Part shown: positions 23,914 through 37,400 of the stretch, piece after piece
Numbering within the stretch: the first letter of the stretch is position 1
Layout of the letters: each line of letters begins with the position of its first letter
NCBI GenBank assembly: GCA_950295325.1
Contig: OX485803.1
Span: 27,220,001 to 27,284,000, forward strand
Reading direction: 5' to 3'
DNA: 64,000 nucleotides
Source: Polytrichum commune
Lineage: Eukaryota; Streptophyta; Polytrichopsida; Polytrichales; Polytrichaceae
Position numbers and translations under genes: made by a program
The notes under the pieces: generated by a model
The model's input: the letters and a program-made list of their open reading frames with translations, nothing else
The model's database searches: none
Told to the model about the DNA's origin: nothing

Positions 23914-26900
23914 AAGTCAACTTTGCAAGAAATGACAATGACGATAACATGATGTGTGTGAGCGTGTGCTTTGTATTATTTGGTGGATTATTTTCACGTC
24001 AAAACCCATGATAAATGAGAGGGAAATGTGACAACAAGGAGGGAGGTTTAAACTGAGCACATCCGTTCCCTAAGATTTCAGGACATAAGAGAGGGAGGTT
24101 AGGGTGTCTCCTATCAATGCTATCATTGTGGTCCACCATGATTGTCTAGAATCCTCGCTGATTTCCAAGTTGAGAATTAGCATGGGTTGCATTGATTTCA
24201 GCCCATTCATCCATCCATCCATCCAACAAAAAACTATAACCCCTGTAGACTTGTGGCCAATTCATCTTGAATTAATAGACTTAATTTGGAATTCTTAAGT
24301 TATTTTTGGTGTCAAAATTACCAAAAATAATAACCTTCAAGATTCATACTATTTCAAGGCTTTTATGTTGGATGAATGAGAGGTATGTTCATATGCGATA
24401 ATTCTCTCTCACCATAGACACATGGCATGAGGGTTTTGTTGCAAGCATATCTCCAATCTAGATAACATAATTACTTGATCCCCTATAGGTTTCTAGTCGA
24501 CTCATCTCAAATGATCTGAACTAGACCGATTTGGAGTCTTTTGAAGTTAATTTTGGTGTCAACTAATAATAATAACCTTCATGATATATGACTAGACTAA
24601 TTTGATCCCTTATAGGTTTGTGGTCGATTTATCTCAAAAGATTTGGATTAGACTAGTTCGGACTCGTTGAAGTCAAATTTAATGTCATAATAAGTGGTAT
24701 TAATAACCTCCATGATACATACTATGTAAGGGTTTTATGTTGGATGAATAAGAGGTATATTTGTATGCAGTAATTATCTCTTGCCATAAAACACAAGGAC
24801 TTTCTAAGACAAGTGCACTTATATCAGAGAGTGATTTATGGTGGAGTGACTTTTGATATATTGAAGTCTTTTGATTTTGATGGCACTAGAACATTCAAGT
24901 ATAATGTTCAGTTATATTGTATCTTCACCATTCCTCATGTACGTAGTTGTCATAAGAGGGCAAGTTGAATCTTGACAATAGCAAATCTTGATCAAGACCT
25001 AGAACGAGTCTATCACACTTATGTAGAAGATGCTAGTTTGTTAGCAATCAAGCGAAATGAAAATCATTTTAAAGCTTTGGAAGCCAAGTTTATGGGACTT
25101 GACTAAAAGTACATCAAGATGATGTCAAAAAGGCTAGTTCCCTAGAGCAATAGAGTGCAATACTCTCCATGAGATAAAGGCTAACATCAATTTGATGGCC
25201 CAATTGGAAGAGTACTACGTGCCTAGTGTACTACATTCTCAAATAGAGGCAAGTTACCAATGAAAAAAAGGCAAGTGGACTCTTCCTCATGCTCCAATTG
25301 GTGTACTCACCTCTCTTAGGGGCAATACAATTCCGTGAAGTGGCATGGACGCTTCCGTACTTCTAAGCACAAGAAGCCTTACGCACACAGAGTTCGTCAT
25401 GGCTTCATGTACCACGACTATTACTCAATTCCGTAGTAAAACCACAAAAGCAACATAGAATTGTTGTAAATTCAGGTACGGTGATCCTTTCTGCCTAAAC
25501 TAGGTAAACGGGTACCTAGTTAAGGTAAGTCAGCATATTTGCGGTAAGTTATGGTTTGCCATTTAATGAAGAATACTAATCGTAGAATCAATGTTGCATG
25601 ATGTTAAGTTGTGTGTATGATTGACATCCCACCCATGATTTATAACACTGGCTTCTAACACCATCACGGAAAATAACCTAGATAAAATTTGATAAGTACC
25701 TTCATACCCATGAACCCATGCCCATGCTTGAGTAATGTTATGTAAAAGCTAGGTGAATGAGATTCACTCTTCAAGTATATGGAATTTTTATGTTACATTG
25801 GTTATTGATTCTTCGTCTAGGGGTGACCTCATAAGGAGCTTAAAAGTTAAGGATGTCATGAAAGCACATGGACCCACTAACACAAAATAATACAAAAATG
25901 TCCAAATGTAGTTTCAATACCATTATACATGATTCAAGAGCCAATAATAGTAGGCTAGTATAAATTTGGTAAGAAATCAAAGATGTAACATTCAAACTTT
26001 TACATGACATTTGGTCATCTAGTTTTCATGTTTTGAATGTAAGTTTGAGATTGTTGTGTTTCCAGTTGCTTTTCAAATGGAATCCGATGATTCTATTCGA
26101 TATTTAGATTTACAATGAGCACAATGGAGTTGGACATGTTTACCTTAAAGGCTTATGACACGACCTTGAACTACTTGGTCCCATGATATACTTGATTATG
26201 ACAGACCTTGAATAAATATTTGATAATGTTTCATCTAGTTTGTTTTTTTCTTTTTCTGGAAAATGACATTTCTTTGAGAAGAAGAAACACTTGTGAACAT
26301 TATTTCATAAGAAGGCAAGACAAAGTGTGGTTTGGGCATCAAAGAAGCCTTTACCATATATAAAAATTCTAACCGTCATAGAAGGAGCAAGCCATGCAAG
26401 TGAACCCTTCTTTTCCTCATGTTGCATTCGCTCAACCTCTCTCCTAGGGGCAATACAATTCCATGAATTGGCATGGAGGGTTACGGCTCTTTCATCCTCA
26501 CGCAATTCCAAGCACTAGAATCATCACACAAAGTGAGGTGAGCTACTAGTCAAGGCTTCATAGCTCCATGTACTAGGTTATATCATTCCCAAGCACAAAA
26601 CACAAGACCACCTCATAGGACGGATAATTACCTATTTGGGACGAGAATGTCCAAGTGCGAGAGTTTTGTTGGATGACATGTGGTGAGCAAGCTATTGTGA
26701 TCGTGTTAAGGTAGAGAGCATCCTTAACCACCATCTACCCAAAACCAATACCTTGAAATTTTGTATAATTAGTACATGTTAATTTTGAGATCGTTCACGT
26801 GCCGACTTTGGGTCATCTGACAATAAAATTCTACATCCTTATAACTTTTGCATGTATAAAGTTTCAAATAATACATACTTTGGTGTATTGGAATCTCACA

Positions 26901-27199
26901 TCAATTGCTAAAGATAATCCTCAGATGATCGCTCATTTTTTTATAGATCTAGTAATAATCTCTATGTACAATGCTTAAAGTGACGGTTCTAACACCATCT
27001 ACCTTTTATATGTTAGCTTTATTAGCATATGAGTCCCAAAGCACATGTCACACATCACATCAAAAATTCAGCACAACAATAGGTTGCAATTTCTCAATGC
27101 CACATGCAATTGTGTTATAAGACTCTAATACATAGGTTGAGAGTAAAGTGATTACGTAATCGCAACATTGAACATCAAATGCATGATGTTGCTAGTATA
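23914..27199. other. Dispersed repeats and degraded coding-like debris
   Basis: Between 24,190 and 24,790 three diverged stretches share TTTTATGTTGGATGAATGAG, TAGGTTT.TGGTCGA and ATAACCT.CATGAT. Related sequence recurs at 42,850-43,010 and 59,400-59,470. A motif GGGGCAATACAATTCC occurs at about 25,319, 26,450 and 27,970 with similar flanks. From 24,960 to 25,260 the plus strand reads as protein-like segments broken by stops. No intact gene. Confidence 0.5.
24987..25258 (+). pseudogene. Possible degraded coding fragment, family unknown
   Basis: Two protein-like stretches can be read on the plus strand, one containing VEDASLLAIKRNENHFKALE and the other HEIKANINLMAQLEEYYVPS. They are separated by in-frame stops. 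The charged, helix-like composition resembles gag or coiled-coil proteins of transposons, but no family was recognised. It may be chance. Confidence 0.25.
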
Positions 27200-27201
27200 T
27201 A

Positions 27202-27815
27202 CAATAGAACCTATCTAATTTAATCCTCCATAAAATAATAACCTCCGTAAATTAATCAGATGGGCTCGGCCCCAGCTCGGACCCATACATCAATTAATTA
27301 ACCTCTGTTAATTAATTATTAATTGAATCGAGCGGTCCCGATGATTTCATAAATTTATTTTCACTCTTGAAGTACATTGATCGCTACGTATAATACTGCA
27401 AAAATGACCTACGAATGGTTGAAAAACTTGCGAATGTCCGTTTGGACCATCTGGTTGACACGGATCTTGTTAATCTTGTTCTTCATCTGCTGGAGGGAAC
27501 GAATGAATTCCTGCGCCAACTTAGGGTTTTCTGTATGATGCTTGCAAAGAGCAATGCAGATAGTATCCGTCATTGTAGTGTGCTTTGCTCCCTGTAGTGG
27601 CATCCTCGTTGTGGGTGATGTTCTTAAGCAATGTTTGGTTGTTGGTTGTGTCTTGGGGGTGGTGCGTTTGAAGGTGTGTATGATTGCAGTCGTTTGCCTT
27701 GGTCTAGCGAAAAATAAGAGTGCCGTAAATGTAGCACCCTTCGTAAATTAATAACCTCTGTAAATTAATCGGGCATGGGCGGTCCCAAGAATATTAATTT
27801 AGACAGGTTCTACTG
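27202..27815. mobile_element. pogo-like (Tc1/mariner) non-autonomous element, TA duplication
   Basis: The left end is CAATAGAACCTATCTAATTT and the right end, reversed, is CAGTAGAACCTGTCTAAATT. Both are flanked by TA (27,200-27,201; 27,816-27,817). This matches the CAGTAAAACCTCTATAAATT type of end known from plant pogo elements such as Lemi1/Emigrant. Subterminal repeats (ACCTC.GTAAATTAAT) occur at both ends. The interior keeps a remnant of transposase but no full gene. Confidence 0.75.
27409..27603 (-). pseudogene. Possible C-terminal remnant of pogo-like transposase
   Basis: A 64-codon minus-strand frame lies inside the pogo-like element. Its last residues, QTDIRKFF, resemble the short QT/S-x-(I/L)-x-x-FF tail at the end of many pogo/Tigger transposases. 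The rest (helical, basic, KNKINKIRVNQM) fits the region before that tail. The catalytic DDD/DDE domain and DNA-binding domain are not seen, so the element cannot move itself. The assignment is by context and a short motif only. Confidence 0.35.
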
Positions 27816-27817
27816 TA

Positions 27818-30630
27818 CTTCCAAATTTGATCAAACTAGTAGTAAACTTGAATTTGGAGAGCCCGGATATGTTTTGGATGAATATGTAGAGGAAGTTATT
27901 GAGGAAGAATGAAGAGTAGAATAACATGGCATTATGTATACCCTTCCTTCAACCCCATGCCAACAACATCTCTCACCTAGGGGCAATACAATTCATTGAA
28001 GGGGTATGAAGCTTTATGGCACTTCATGTCCATGCAATTTTAACCAGGAGAACACTTTCAAAGCCATATTAGCATAACATTTTACTGTAAAAAATGAATT
28101 TCTCAAATGTGAACATTGTAATGTTTTTTACGATTGTTTCTTGCTTTTATCTTTTCTAATGTGAATATCCAATTAATCTCCATGTGGAATTTGAGTGGGC
28201 CTCAACAAGGTTGCTAGAACAATTATGTGCTTCAAGTTGTTGTTGTTAACCATGCAATAATATGCCTACTAAACAAGAACACGGGAATTTAATTCAGAGA
28301 TATTTAGGACTAGTTTACATTGGTGACCAATGACCATGATCATCGCTTTCTAAATCCTTTCAGTTTTAAGGAAATGAGTGGCAGTCCCACTTCATTTACA
28401 CAATGTTACCAAAGTTAGAAGACTATGGGTAAGCATGTTAAGAAGTGACACATAAACCTATGTGTCCATAAATAGATAATGTTGATCACCCAGATTTGGC
28501 GGCGAAAAAATCCAAATAGATTGTCTCAACAAAAAACAACATGACCATGACCACAAGAATCTTATATCATTTTCTCTTACAACCCTTGATCACGCATGTA
28601 AAACGACCCTTATGCTATGCACTAACCACTTTCACCATATTGCCACTTGTCAAAACTCACACCTTAATATTTTTTCTTCAAAGGGAAATTTGGGACTCGA
28701 CTTCACTTCCTTTGACTCGGACTTATATATCATTATGAACTCCTAGGTTTGCAAAATCAATTGTTTGTTGTGTGAGAGGGGAAGGCCCACACCAATTCGC
28801 TCCCCATCCCTTCAAATTGGCAAGAGGTCCTTCATAGACGAGTCATCAACCGATAAGATGAGCCTAAAGGGAAGAGAGACCTTTCAACAAGTGCAAGCTT
28901 ATTCATCAAGTGCTCAAATTAAGATTGTTGCTATTTTATTTATTTAGTCATTTATTTACATTTTAAAATTTTATTGTGTACACTCTATCATGGTCTTTGA
29001 CCAAAGAAGTAAGGTTGCATGATGTTTGTTTGAAAGCAAGTTCTAAGTTATCATTTGGGAGTGCTTTCGGTTCTTGGATGAATATACATCCACAAGTTTA
29101 AGGTTTGATGTGTATCATCCTCATGTTATATTGGGAGATGGAGTTCTCAACGGTGTTCCCAATGGTGTTCCCTAAAGTACTACTATCACTCATCTATATT
29201 TCTTATGGTATGTAGTGTCACTTCTTGTTTAGAGTTACGCGATGTTAATTTTGTTTTGTTAACCTTTAACTTCACGAGAGGTCACTTTTGGGGTAATGAA
29301 TGACTCTTGAAGGCAAATTTGTCCACAAGGTAGGTGTTGGGAAGATCACAAAAGGTTATCATTGTGTTTCTCATGAATTTTTTTCCTCAATGGCGATGAT
29401 CCCAATCCAATATGAAAAGATGGTTGTTCTCAAAACTTTTTGTAGTCAATAATGAACTAACATTTTTTCTTTTGTTGATACATTGTTATATATATCAACT
29501 TCATATTATTTTGATTGGTCAATTATTTATGGACTCTTATTCTTACCTTAAAGTGTATGTTTATTCTAATATAATCTTGAAGTTTGGACTATAAATCTAT
29601 TGCATACATTTATGTCCAAAGTTTTGAAGATAAATGTAGAATTTTATTCAAGCTCAATGATTCTAGATCAACTATAAAAAAAAATGAAAATCAGTAAATG
29701 TTGATACCCTATTGATGTGATCTTAAGATCATAAGCAACAACTTTTCTTTTAAGTACAATAAAAAATTAGGCTTATTTTTAGGATGCTATTATAAACCCC
29801 CAATATGCTCCAGGAAGCTAAGGGTTAATGTAAGTTTTATCAAGCAAAGATCAGATCTAGAATGTTCTATGATGTCCAAACAATTGTTGTAACCTTTTGT
29901 TGGTACAAAATGAGATCTATCATTAATAGTTATAGCTTTGCATGTTTCCAAGTAGTGAGTGACACTAAGTGCCATAAATGATGTACACAATTATTGTAAT
30001 TTAATGTCACATACTATATGGAGTTACACTATGCTATAACTCTTTGTTAAGAAAGTAAGTTTTGGACCATGTAAAATCATTTAAGCTATAAAATGTCCAT
30101 ACAACCTATTAAATATTGTTTGGTAAGAAATGGAATCCATCGTAAATGGTAGTAGCACTGCGTGATTCCAAAGACTATGTGACACTAAATATAGTAAATG
30201 GTGTAGTGGTAGGAAGTGTGGGAGGGAGGGAATTATCGCATTTGAGCATGCCTCTCATCCATCCAACATAAAAACATGTGCACATATAGGATGATCCATG
30301 TGCAATGACTTGGACTTGACTAATTTGTGGACTCTTTAACCCCTAAAGGCTGAGGCGGATGATTACACATAGTATTGCAAATACAATATTGTTCTATGGC
30401 ATACATCCAAGAAAAAACAATCACACTCCAAGTTCTAATTGTTGTTGACACGCGTATGAGAAAATTCATAGCAAAAAAACCATCTTTGCAACATCATGAA
30501 CCCAAGAATACCCATCATAATAGCATTAAGTATAGAGATTGATCCAGGGACCAATTTCCACCATCATAAAAAATCTCCAATAAGAGATTTCACAAAGAAG
30601 AATAAAAGGGAAGGGAGTACACTATTTATA
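27818..30630. other. AT-rich intergenic stretch with foldback fragments
   Basis: Sequence at 29,900-30,210 has several copies of GTGACACTAA next to TATAGC and forms imperfect foldbacks of the family described at 30,631-30,830. No protein gene was recognised. Confidence 0.45.
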
Positions 30631-30830
30631 GTATTTAGTGTCACTTACTATTCGGGCTCAAGCAATGCTATCATGTTTACTTGAAATACCAATCAACTCC
30701 CTGGTAAAGACCTTTGTTTTCTTCATTGTTTAAGCCATATGTTTTAAAAAAAATGCAGAATTGAAATCTTTAATAAATAAAATTATAGCATTGTGTAATT
30801 TTAAATAGTAAGACACTAAGGATGGATTAA
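30631..30830. mobile_element. Small foldback element, TTAGTGTCACTTACTATT family
   Basis: The left arm (TTAGTGTCACTTACTATTCG, then CAATGCTAT) is mirrored on the right by ATAGCATTGTGTAA and AAATAGTAAGACACTAA. Similar foldbacks lie at 31,630-31,812, and partial ones at 15.83, 29.9, 30.1 and 43.4 kb. A short MITE of unassigned superfamily is the likely nature. Confidence 0.5.
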
Positions 30831-31159
30831 CATTGGAATCCGGGTCCAAGAAACCGGGGTTCCAAAACCACTCTTAATGGACCTAAATTACTTTCGGACC
30901 CAATATTGGAGACTACCCAAGCTAGGAGATTGGTTTTGAAAATGAGGAGTATTTTCTTTAATGGGAACTGCCAAGATTTGGGGGCAAAGTGATGCCACAT
31001 TGTTGATTCTCACCACTTCAATCTTTCATATCACATAGACTCCAGTGCAAACTCCTTGGGTCCCAAAAAATCTCTTGATCAATAGGATCTGTCAGTTTTG
31101 GAGATTGTTTGGTATTGGGTCCTAGTGTAAACCCTAAACCCTAAATACCATAATAATGC

Positions 31160-31525
31160 AGTTTACACCCAAGGTACATGGTGTGTTAATCAGTTTGCTT
31201 TCCAACTTCTATCGATTAGATTTACGCAACAAAATTTGTGTTGCATTAGCAAATCTACAATGAAGCATTAGCGAATAAAAATTGAATTGAAAATGGGACC
31301 TCCCCTTATTTGATTATGATTATCGGAAGTGTATGTTTGTTGATTCCTTAACTAAATACATAGGTCCTCCCAATTGTGCTCACTATTGCGTGTAGAGAAA
31401 TTAATAAGATTTGAAGATGTAGTCCAATCTCTTTTGAACACATGTCTTTATGGTGTTTGTTCTTCGATCCTCACTGAAACCACACACCAATCAAATCATA
31501 TGTACTATCCAATTATGGCAAGTAA
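31160..31525 (-). repeat. Dispersed repeat D, copy 1 (reverse orientation)
   Basis: This is the reverse complement of a repeat also found at about 40,335-40,690, 54,505-54,845 and 61,610-61,955. Shared landmarks are GCTAATGCAACAC, GATAACCA.AACT, CAACAGTGAACACAATT and ACATACCT. Copies are diverged (roughly 70-80% by eye). No coding capacity or terminal repeats were noticed. Probably an old transposon. Confidence 0.6.
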
Positions 31526-31629
31526 CTAAATAACACCCGCATGCCCTTATTTAATTGTGCCAATTGGTGGCCACAAAGGAGTTGACTATTGGCCTAACTT
31601 GAGCATACATGCTCAAAGGTCTAATCATC

Positions 31630-31812
31630 ATTGTAAGTTACACTAAATATCCCAATCAGTGCGTGTTACTATTCAGAATCACATGGTGCTATAACTATTG
31701 AATGAGAATGTAATATTTTACCAAGCAAAGTTACTTATGTTCTATGATGTTAAAATTCAACTATTGAGTAAGACATTATTGTACTACGCAACTCCAAATA
31801 GTAACACGCACT
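31630..31812. mobile_element. Small foldback element, second copy
   Basis: Ends of the type CACTAAATATCC...GTGCGTGTTACTATTC on the left are mirrored by CAAATAGTAACACGCACTAAG on the right. Same family as the element at 30,631. Confidence 0.5.
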
Positions 31813-33178
31813 AAGGGAGAGCCACCCATAACCGCTCACTTAAGAGATTATGCGCCAGGTGTGGAGAAGTATAAGGCAGTGCAAAATGTGCAATAATTTT
31901 ATTTCTTAAATTGAAATTACAGTGAATTTTTAAAGTCAAAAGTTGGTCCAAACACATTACCAATGTCTAGAGTTTGCCATACCGCTCAATTTGAGATGAA
32001 TTTCTCCTCACTTTAGCACTTAAAACCAAGGACATGTGTGATGGCACTATTGATTTCCTGGTGATACCATAATTGAAGTTGGAGACTTTGAAACCAAGAA
32101 TTGTTGGTGTACAAGTTGGTAGGAAGGGTGTGCAATGTTATTATTGGATTGTGAGCTTTTTTTTTCAACCCTAGAAATTGCATGCTATCCTTCTTCCTCT
32201 ATGTAGCACCCGCAACTACTTGGAATTTTGGAGTTGAGCCTAAAAGACTTTTAAGTTCTAAACACTCTTTTGGAGTTGCTTTTGGATTGTGAGCATACGT
32301 CAAAAACTTTTGTAGAAGTGAAAATATAGAACTTCTTGGGGTCTAGTTTATGACCTACGGACCCTTGCTTTCTGGAAAAAAATTGCTTCTAATTGGTTAT
32401 GAAAACTTTGACTTTCGCACTAACTCATGCTCTAATTAATATGATAGTTGGCAATTGTGACCTACTATGCACAAAAGCCCAAGTTGTGAAACGTGGAACC
32501 TTATTTTAACCACCCACAAAAAGAAATTACGGAAATCAATCCCACCCTTATTGAATCTCCGATACCCCACAAATTGCCCAATGGAGTCATGATCTAGAAT
32601 AGGTGGTTCGACTGTGAATGGGATGATCAATGTAGTAATCTCAAATCAAAAGTTAAAATAAGTTAAGTTAGAGTAGAGGCACCCATAATTGATCGCTTAA
32701 GAGATTTTGCTCCAAATTTGGAGAAAGTATAAGGTGGTGCAAAAGTTTATAGTTTAGGAAAGATAGAAATTAGGAGGAGGACAACAACATCAACAACAAA
32801 TCTTTAATTTTATTCCTTAAATGGAAATTATTGTGAAGTTTTTAAGCTATAAGTTGACTCAAACACATTACCAATGTCTAGAGTATGCCATAACCACTCA
32901 TTCCTCCTCACTTTAACACTCAAAACTAGGACATGTGTCATGATTCTATTGATCATGACCCGATCAAAATCCAATGCAACCTTATTGAAATTCAGGTCCA
33001 ACCTAAACATAAATCCGATCGATACTCTTTAGATTGCCGATGGGGTCCCAGATCAGGAATAGGTGCCTCTACCGTATGTTAACAGAAAGGTGCTCAGGTG
33101 TGTGTTGGAAAACATGAGAGGCCCGTGGGTGCCAATTGTGCACCACTCTCTCACCACTACTTAAACTCACTCACTCAC
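31813..33178. other. Intergenic stretch with an internal direct duplication
   Basis: About 31,815-32,030 and 32,675-32,945 are similar in the same direction (ACCCATAA..GCTCACTTAAGAGATT, AAACACATTACCAATGTCTA, GACATGTGT.ATG). The stretch 32,520-32,650 also recurs at 32,960-33,075. A duplicated segment of about 900 bases is likely. No gene was recognised. Confidence 0.5.
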
Positions 33179-33181
33179 TTA

Positions 33182-33658
33182 GGGCCACTTCACACACAAG
33201 CCAAGAGCCATGACCATGAAATTGTGAGAGCCAAAAACAAAGTGTCCCAAGACACCTCCAAAATCATGTAGTGTGGTCACGGGTCCTCTAGTGTAGTGTG
33301 AAGTCATATGCAATCAGGCCCTCAACCAAATGTTATTTCAATGAATTTTTATTCACGCAGGTCCTCACACATGATAAAATAGAATAAAGCAACAATTCTG
33401 AACATTCGGAGTGTCATAGTCTTCCGGTTTTGTGTTAGACCTACCTCCAAGAGGTGGTTTAGCGACGATAAAACACGGTCCATTTGATGTCATGTAGGAA
33501 TCCATGTAAACTTTACATCCATCTTGCATTCGCATACTCCGTTGGTCCCTCAAGCGTAGTGTGAAGTAGCGAACTGGGACCGGCTCCGCCTTTTCCACCA
33601 ATGAGAGTGCTTGACGTGCACTGGTCACGGGCTCTCAGTCTCGTGTGTGAAGTGGCCC
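33182..33658. mobile_element. Tourist-like MITE, 477 bp, GGGCCACTTCACAC family, TTA duplication
   Basis: The left end GGGCCACTTCACACACAAG and the right end TGTGTGAAGTGGCCC are inverted repeats, flanked by TTA at 33,179-33,181 and 33,659-33,661. An internal end-like sequence near 33,290-33,330 suggests insertion or duplication inside the element. A truncated relative is at 5,787, and another complete one at 47,270. Confidence 0.8.
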
Positions 33659-33661
33659 TTA

Positions 33662-34014
33662 CTTATAGATCCAAGGATCCAGTTTTATTCTCACTTCTGA
33701 CCTCTATATTTTGGAGTATAATTTAGTAGTGGTACTAAACAATACAGGCGAGGGGCTACGTCGTAACTTACATGCAGTGTGGACTGGCCTGCTCTGTAAG
33801 TTAATCAATTGTGGGGCCCAAATCTGGGTTCGGACGATTGATTAGATGATTGAGTGATTGAGTGATTGAGTGATTGATTGAAAGGCCACCCCATGCCCAA
33901 GTGCATGGATTGTAAAAAGGTACTTCATCCCCAAGCGTCTCATAAGAGGCCTAGATTGGGCCTCTTCATGCACCAAATAATAATAATAATAATAATGTAT
34001 TAGGAGCAAGTGTC
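33662..34014. other. Unique spacer with GATTGAGT repeat
   Basis: It holds about four copies of GATTGAGT at 33,848-33,880 and a TAA microsatellite near 33,977-33,997. No gene. Confidence 0.5.
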
Positions 34015-34017
34015 TGA

Positions 34018-34457
34018 GGGTTGGTTAACACCATAGACCATGAAGTCGGACCATGGAAGATGGTCGTTTTCCATGGTCCAACTTCCATGGTCCGATTTCC
34101 TAGAAATTCAGATTACAAAGTTTTTGGGCCCTTCACTAGGTGTAAACTGAATGTGGACCAAGAAGGAATGACCATGCACCAAAAAATGAATTTGTTGATT
34201 TTTTTTTAATATATGATCAAAAAGGGCACTTTTTAAAAAAAAAAATCAAGTTTGACCCTTGTCTTGTCTTCGTCTTCTCTTCCCCCAAAATTTTTTTATT
34301 GAAGAATTATTGTAACAACATTTTTATGCCATGGGCCCTTGCCTTTTTCTACTAGAGCACCTCATTTGCCTCTCCCACCACAATACCCGTTGGACCATGT
34401 TAGTGGATAATGTAGGCCTTTAGATATATATTTCATGGTCCATGATGTAAACAACCC
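34018..34457. mobile_element. MITE of the GGACCATGAAGT subfamily, about 440 bp
   Basis: The left end is GGGTTGGTTAACACCATAGA and the reversed right end is GGGTTGTTTACATCATGGAC, both followed by CCATGAA. This subfamily shares its outer bases with the element at 7,389 but has a different interior. Others are at 46,688, 50,430 and 63,832. The flanking triplets do not match well. Confidence 0.65.
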
Positions 34458-37400
34458 TTGCGGAGGTTTTTGGGCATAATCGGTCAGGATCCCAATAGTT
34501 CCAAGTCCAGTCGGTTACATGTTGACATCTTTCGGTTTTCATTCATTAGATTGGGGTATATTTTATAAATCCCTCTAAAACTGATCAGTAATTTTCCTAA
34601 AGTTTTGAACTTCAACCGGTTGTTTCTTAAACTCAATCGGTTCACTTGTAACTAGCAGCCCACTCTCCCCGTTCATTGTATCAATGTCGTGTTTGAATTG
34701 CGTATTCCTATTTTTGGGTAACTTACTTTTTCATGTGAATTAATGGATTGGTTGAGTACGTTGATGTTATTGAAGGTTTAAGTTTAAAAACACAACTTGA
34801 TTGTCCTTGGATGTTAATACATACATTGATTTTTGATCATCAATGTCAAGTATGAGTGTATTTTGGAATTCTCTAAGACATAAGATATGATATTAATAAG
34901 ATTTCGAACCTATTAAATTGAGCAGGTAGTTTTGTTAAAACAACCATAGTGATGTGCGCCACGCAGTCACATGACTTGTTAAACTTTGACTTTTTATTGC
35001 ACATGAAGCAAAGCAAGGTATCAGTTCAACTACCTTTTTCTTTACATTTTAGCTTAGAATTAGAATTGTTCAGTATTTGATAGGTTGTGTGATTGCTTGA
35101 TGGGTCTTTGTGGTTGTTTTAACCAATGTGTGGTTTATTTAACAATCCCCTATATTAAATGCGATTATGAACTTGGTGGGGTCCATGTAGATTGTGTATG
35201 AGACCCCATGTCCTTTAAGGGTTAAGGTAGTCGAGCCTATTACGTTTATTACCAAGAGGTTTGGCCTCTTCCCTCGGTTGGGTGACTCCAGTCATCTTAA
35301 AAACCATGTGGGAAAAATCATAGGGTCCTTTTTATTCCTTGAAGCTCAAATTATCATACTCTTAGTTTTCATATAGGGTTGAAGATATATGAAACGTGTA
35401 GGATGGGTGAGAAGAGGAAGTAATAGAGAAATTGATAACTCTAAGTTAGCATTGATTCTTACAATGAGTGGATGGATGAAATGTTTCGGATGTAGTATCC
35501 TATGTTGTGGATGAAAACTTAGGACAAGATAGTCTTGTTTTAAGTTTGATTTAATGTTGAGTTTGATATGAACTATAAGATGTTGGGCTTTGGTCAGGCT
35601 GAGTAAATTGTGCCATGACTTTTGGATGGGGTTTGTGTTATTTGATTTGATGATCAAAGGTTTTCGCGATTGTCATTATTTGTAAGCATATAAGTTTTTG
35701 TGATTAATAAGGCATTTTTATTTGTTGGTATTGTGACTACTGTCCACTTTTTTTTATTCAAATTGTGAGGGGATGTCAAGATGTGATCTTATAGTATGGT
35801 TGATTTTATTTGGTTGTTTTGTTCTCTTAATTACTAATGATTTGGTAAGCGTTAGGATTTTTTTTTACACAAACTTTTTCTTGCATTAATCTCAAAAGAA
35901 AATATTTTTAAAATAAATAATAAAATAATCGTGACAAATAAAATCTGGTCAATTAGCAAAGCTTGTACAAGTCTAATTTCATGAGATTAAGGTGACTACC
36001 TTTCAGTTTGTGATGATTTTCAAAGAGAATATGTGTGACTCTTTGAATGGTTAAATAGTTGTCCTTAGAGTGGTTAATGTTGAGGAGTTATTAAGCATCG
36101 AGCCATCATACTATTCCTCAAAATAATATCAAAAGTTTTTTGGTTTGAGAATGATATTGAATCATTTTCACTCAAAACTAGGTGTTTGAATAAGCTATGT
36201 CTATCTTACTCCTGCCCATTCCAAGGAAACCAATCCCGAGTTTTAGCATATTTCATTGAAATAGCACCCACTTATCACACTCCATTGTTTATGGTATCTA
36301 GTGTTGCTACTTATTTGGTAATATATAAATATACTCTTTTAAATTAATATTTTATTACTCCAAACATCGAAGTATTCTTAGATAACTTGGATGATACAAA
36401 ATTTAAAAGTACCGTAAACCCTAAACCCTAAACCTCAAACCCTAACCATTGTAGTACTTAAGTTTTGAATTGGAAATGTTCTTGGTTAAGGAGTCGTTCC
36501 TTGGTATAGTTGGTGTGCTACATGTATTTCCAACACTAACTTTAGTTCAACCTTGAGAAATTTAATGTTTGGAGTATGCTCAATCTTTGTGGGATTATAC
36601 ACAACTTCTCTCATGTGTGATCAATGCAACTTAACAAGTCAGTTTTTTTCACAGATGAGGATTGTACATGTCCCTAAGTTTCATGATGTTGTATTTAGTG
36701 TGGGCCACACAATTTTTAGAAATCTATGCAAGTATTGTGGTCCACTCGACCAAGAGGATTGTTCGATTATGAAAGTTTCTTTGATCTTTGGACCCTAGTG
36801 TAAACCCACCCTTGCTTACAGACTGAATCCCATCGTGCCATTGATGGCGGCACCCGCTACGAGGGGCTTATATCCATGTCCTTGGACGGGTCATGTGACC
36901 AACCCCCCCCCCCCCCCCCCCCCATGAGGATGAGTACGAGTGGGAGTGAATGAAGGGCTATGCGTTATATACACACGAGTGAGACAAACTTGTAAGTAGT
37001 TGGCCGGCATATCCTCTCAAGAAGCCGATGGCCCTTGGATCTCATTGCCCACAAATCCTACGGCGCATCCACTATAGATCCGCTAACGGTATGCCATGAG
37101 TACACCTTTGGTGTAGGATTTAGTGGGATGTTATTCAATAGATATGGTCATTGGTGGCTTTCAAAGTAACAAATATAAATATGGCTCCCATAAAAAGATC
37201 AAAGGGAGATCCAAGTTACCAATGTGGGGATGTTTGTGCAACATTTGGGTGTTGGAACTTGGCACATGATTTGGCCTTGCATCAATATTGATGGGAAAGA
37301 AGGCATTGATGGGAATTATTGTGCATCACTTAGTCTCAAGTTGCTAGGTGTGGATTATTGGTAAATATGATGAGCCATATTACAAAGAGTATAGTACTAT

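Noticed and set aside
36412-36440. CCCTAAA repeats suggesting a telomere
   Set aside because: Only two to three units occur, inside ordinary sequence; this is at most an interstitial telomere-box.
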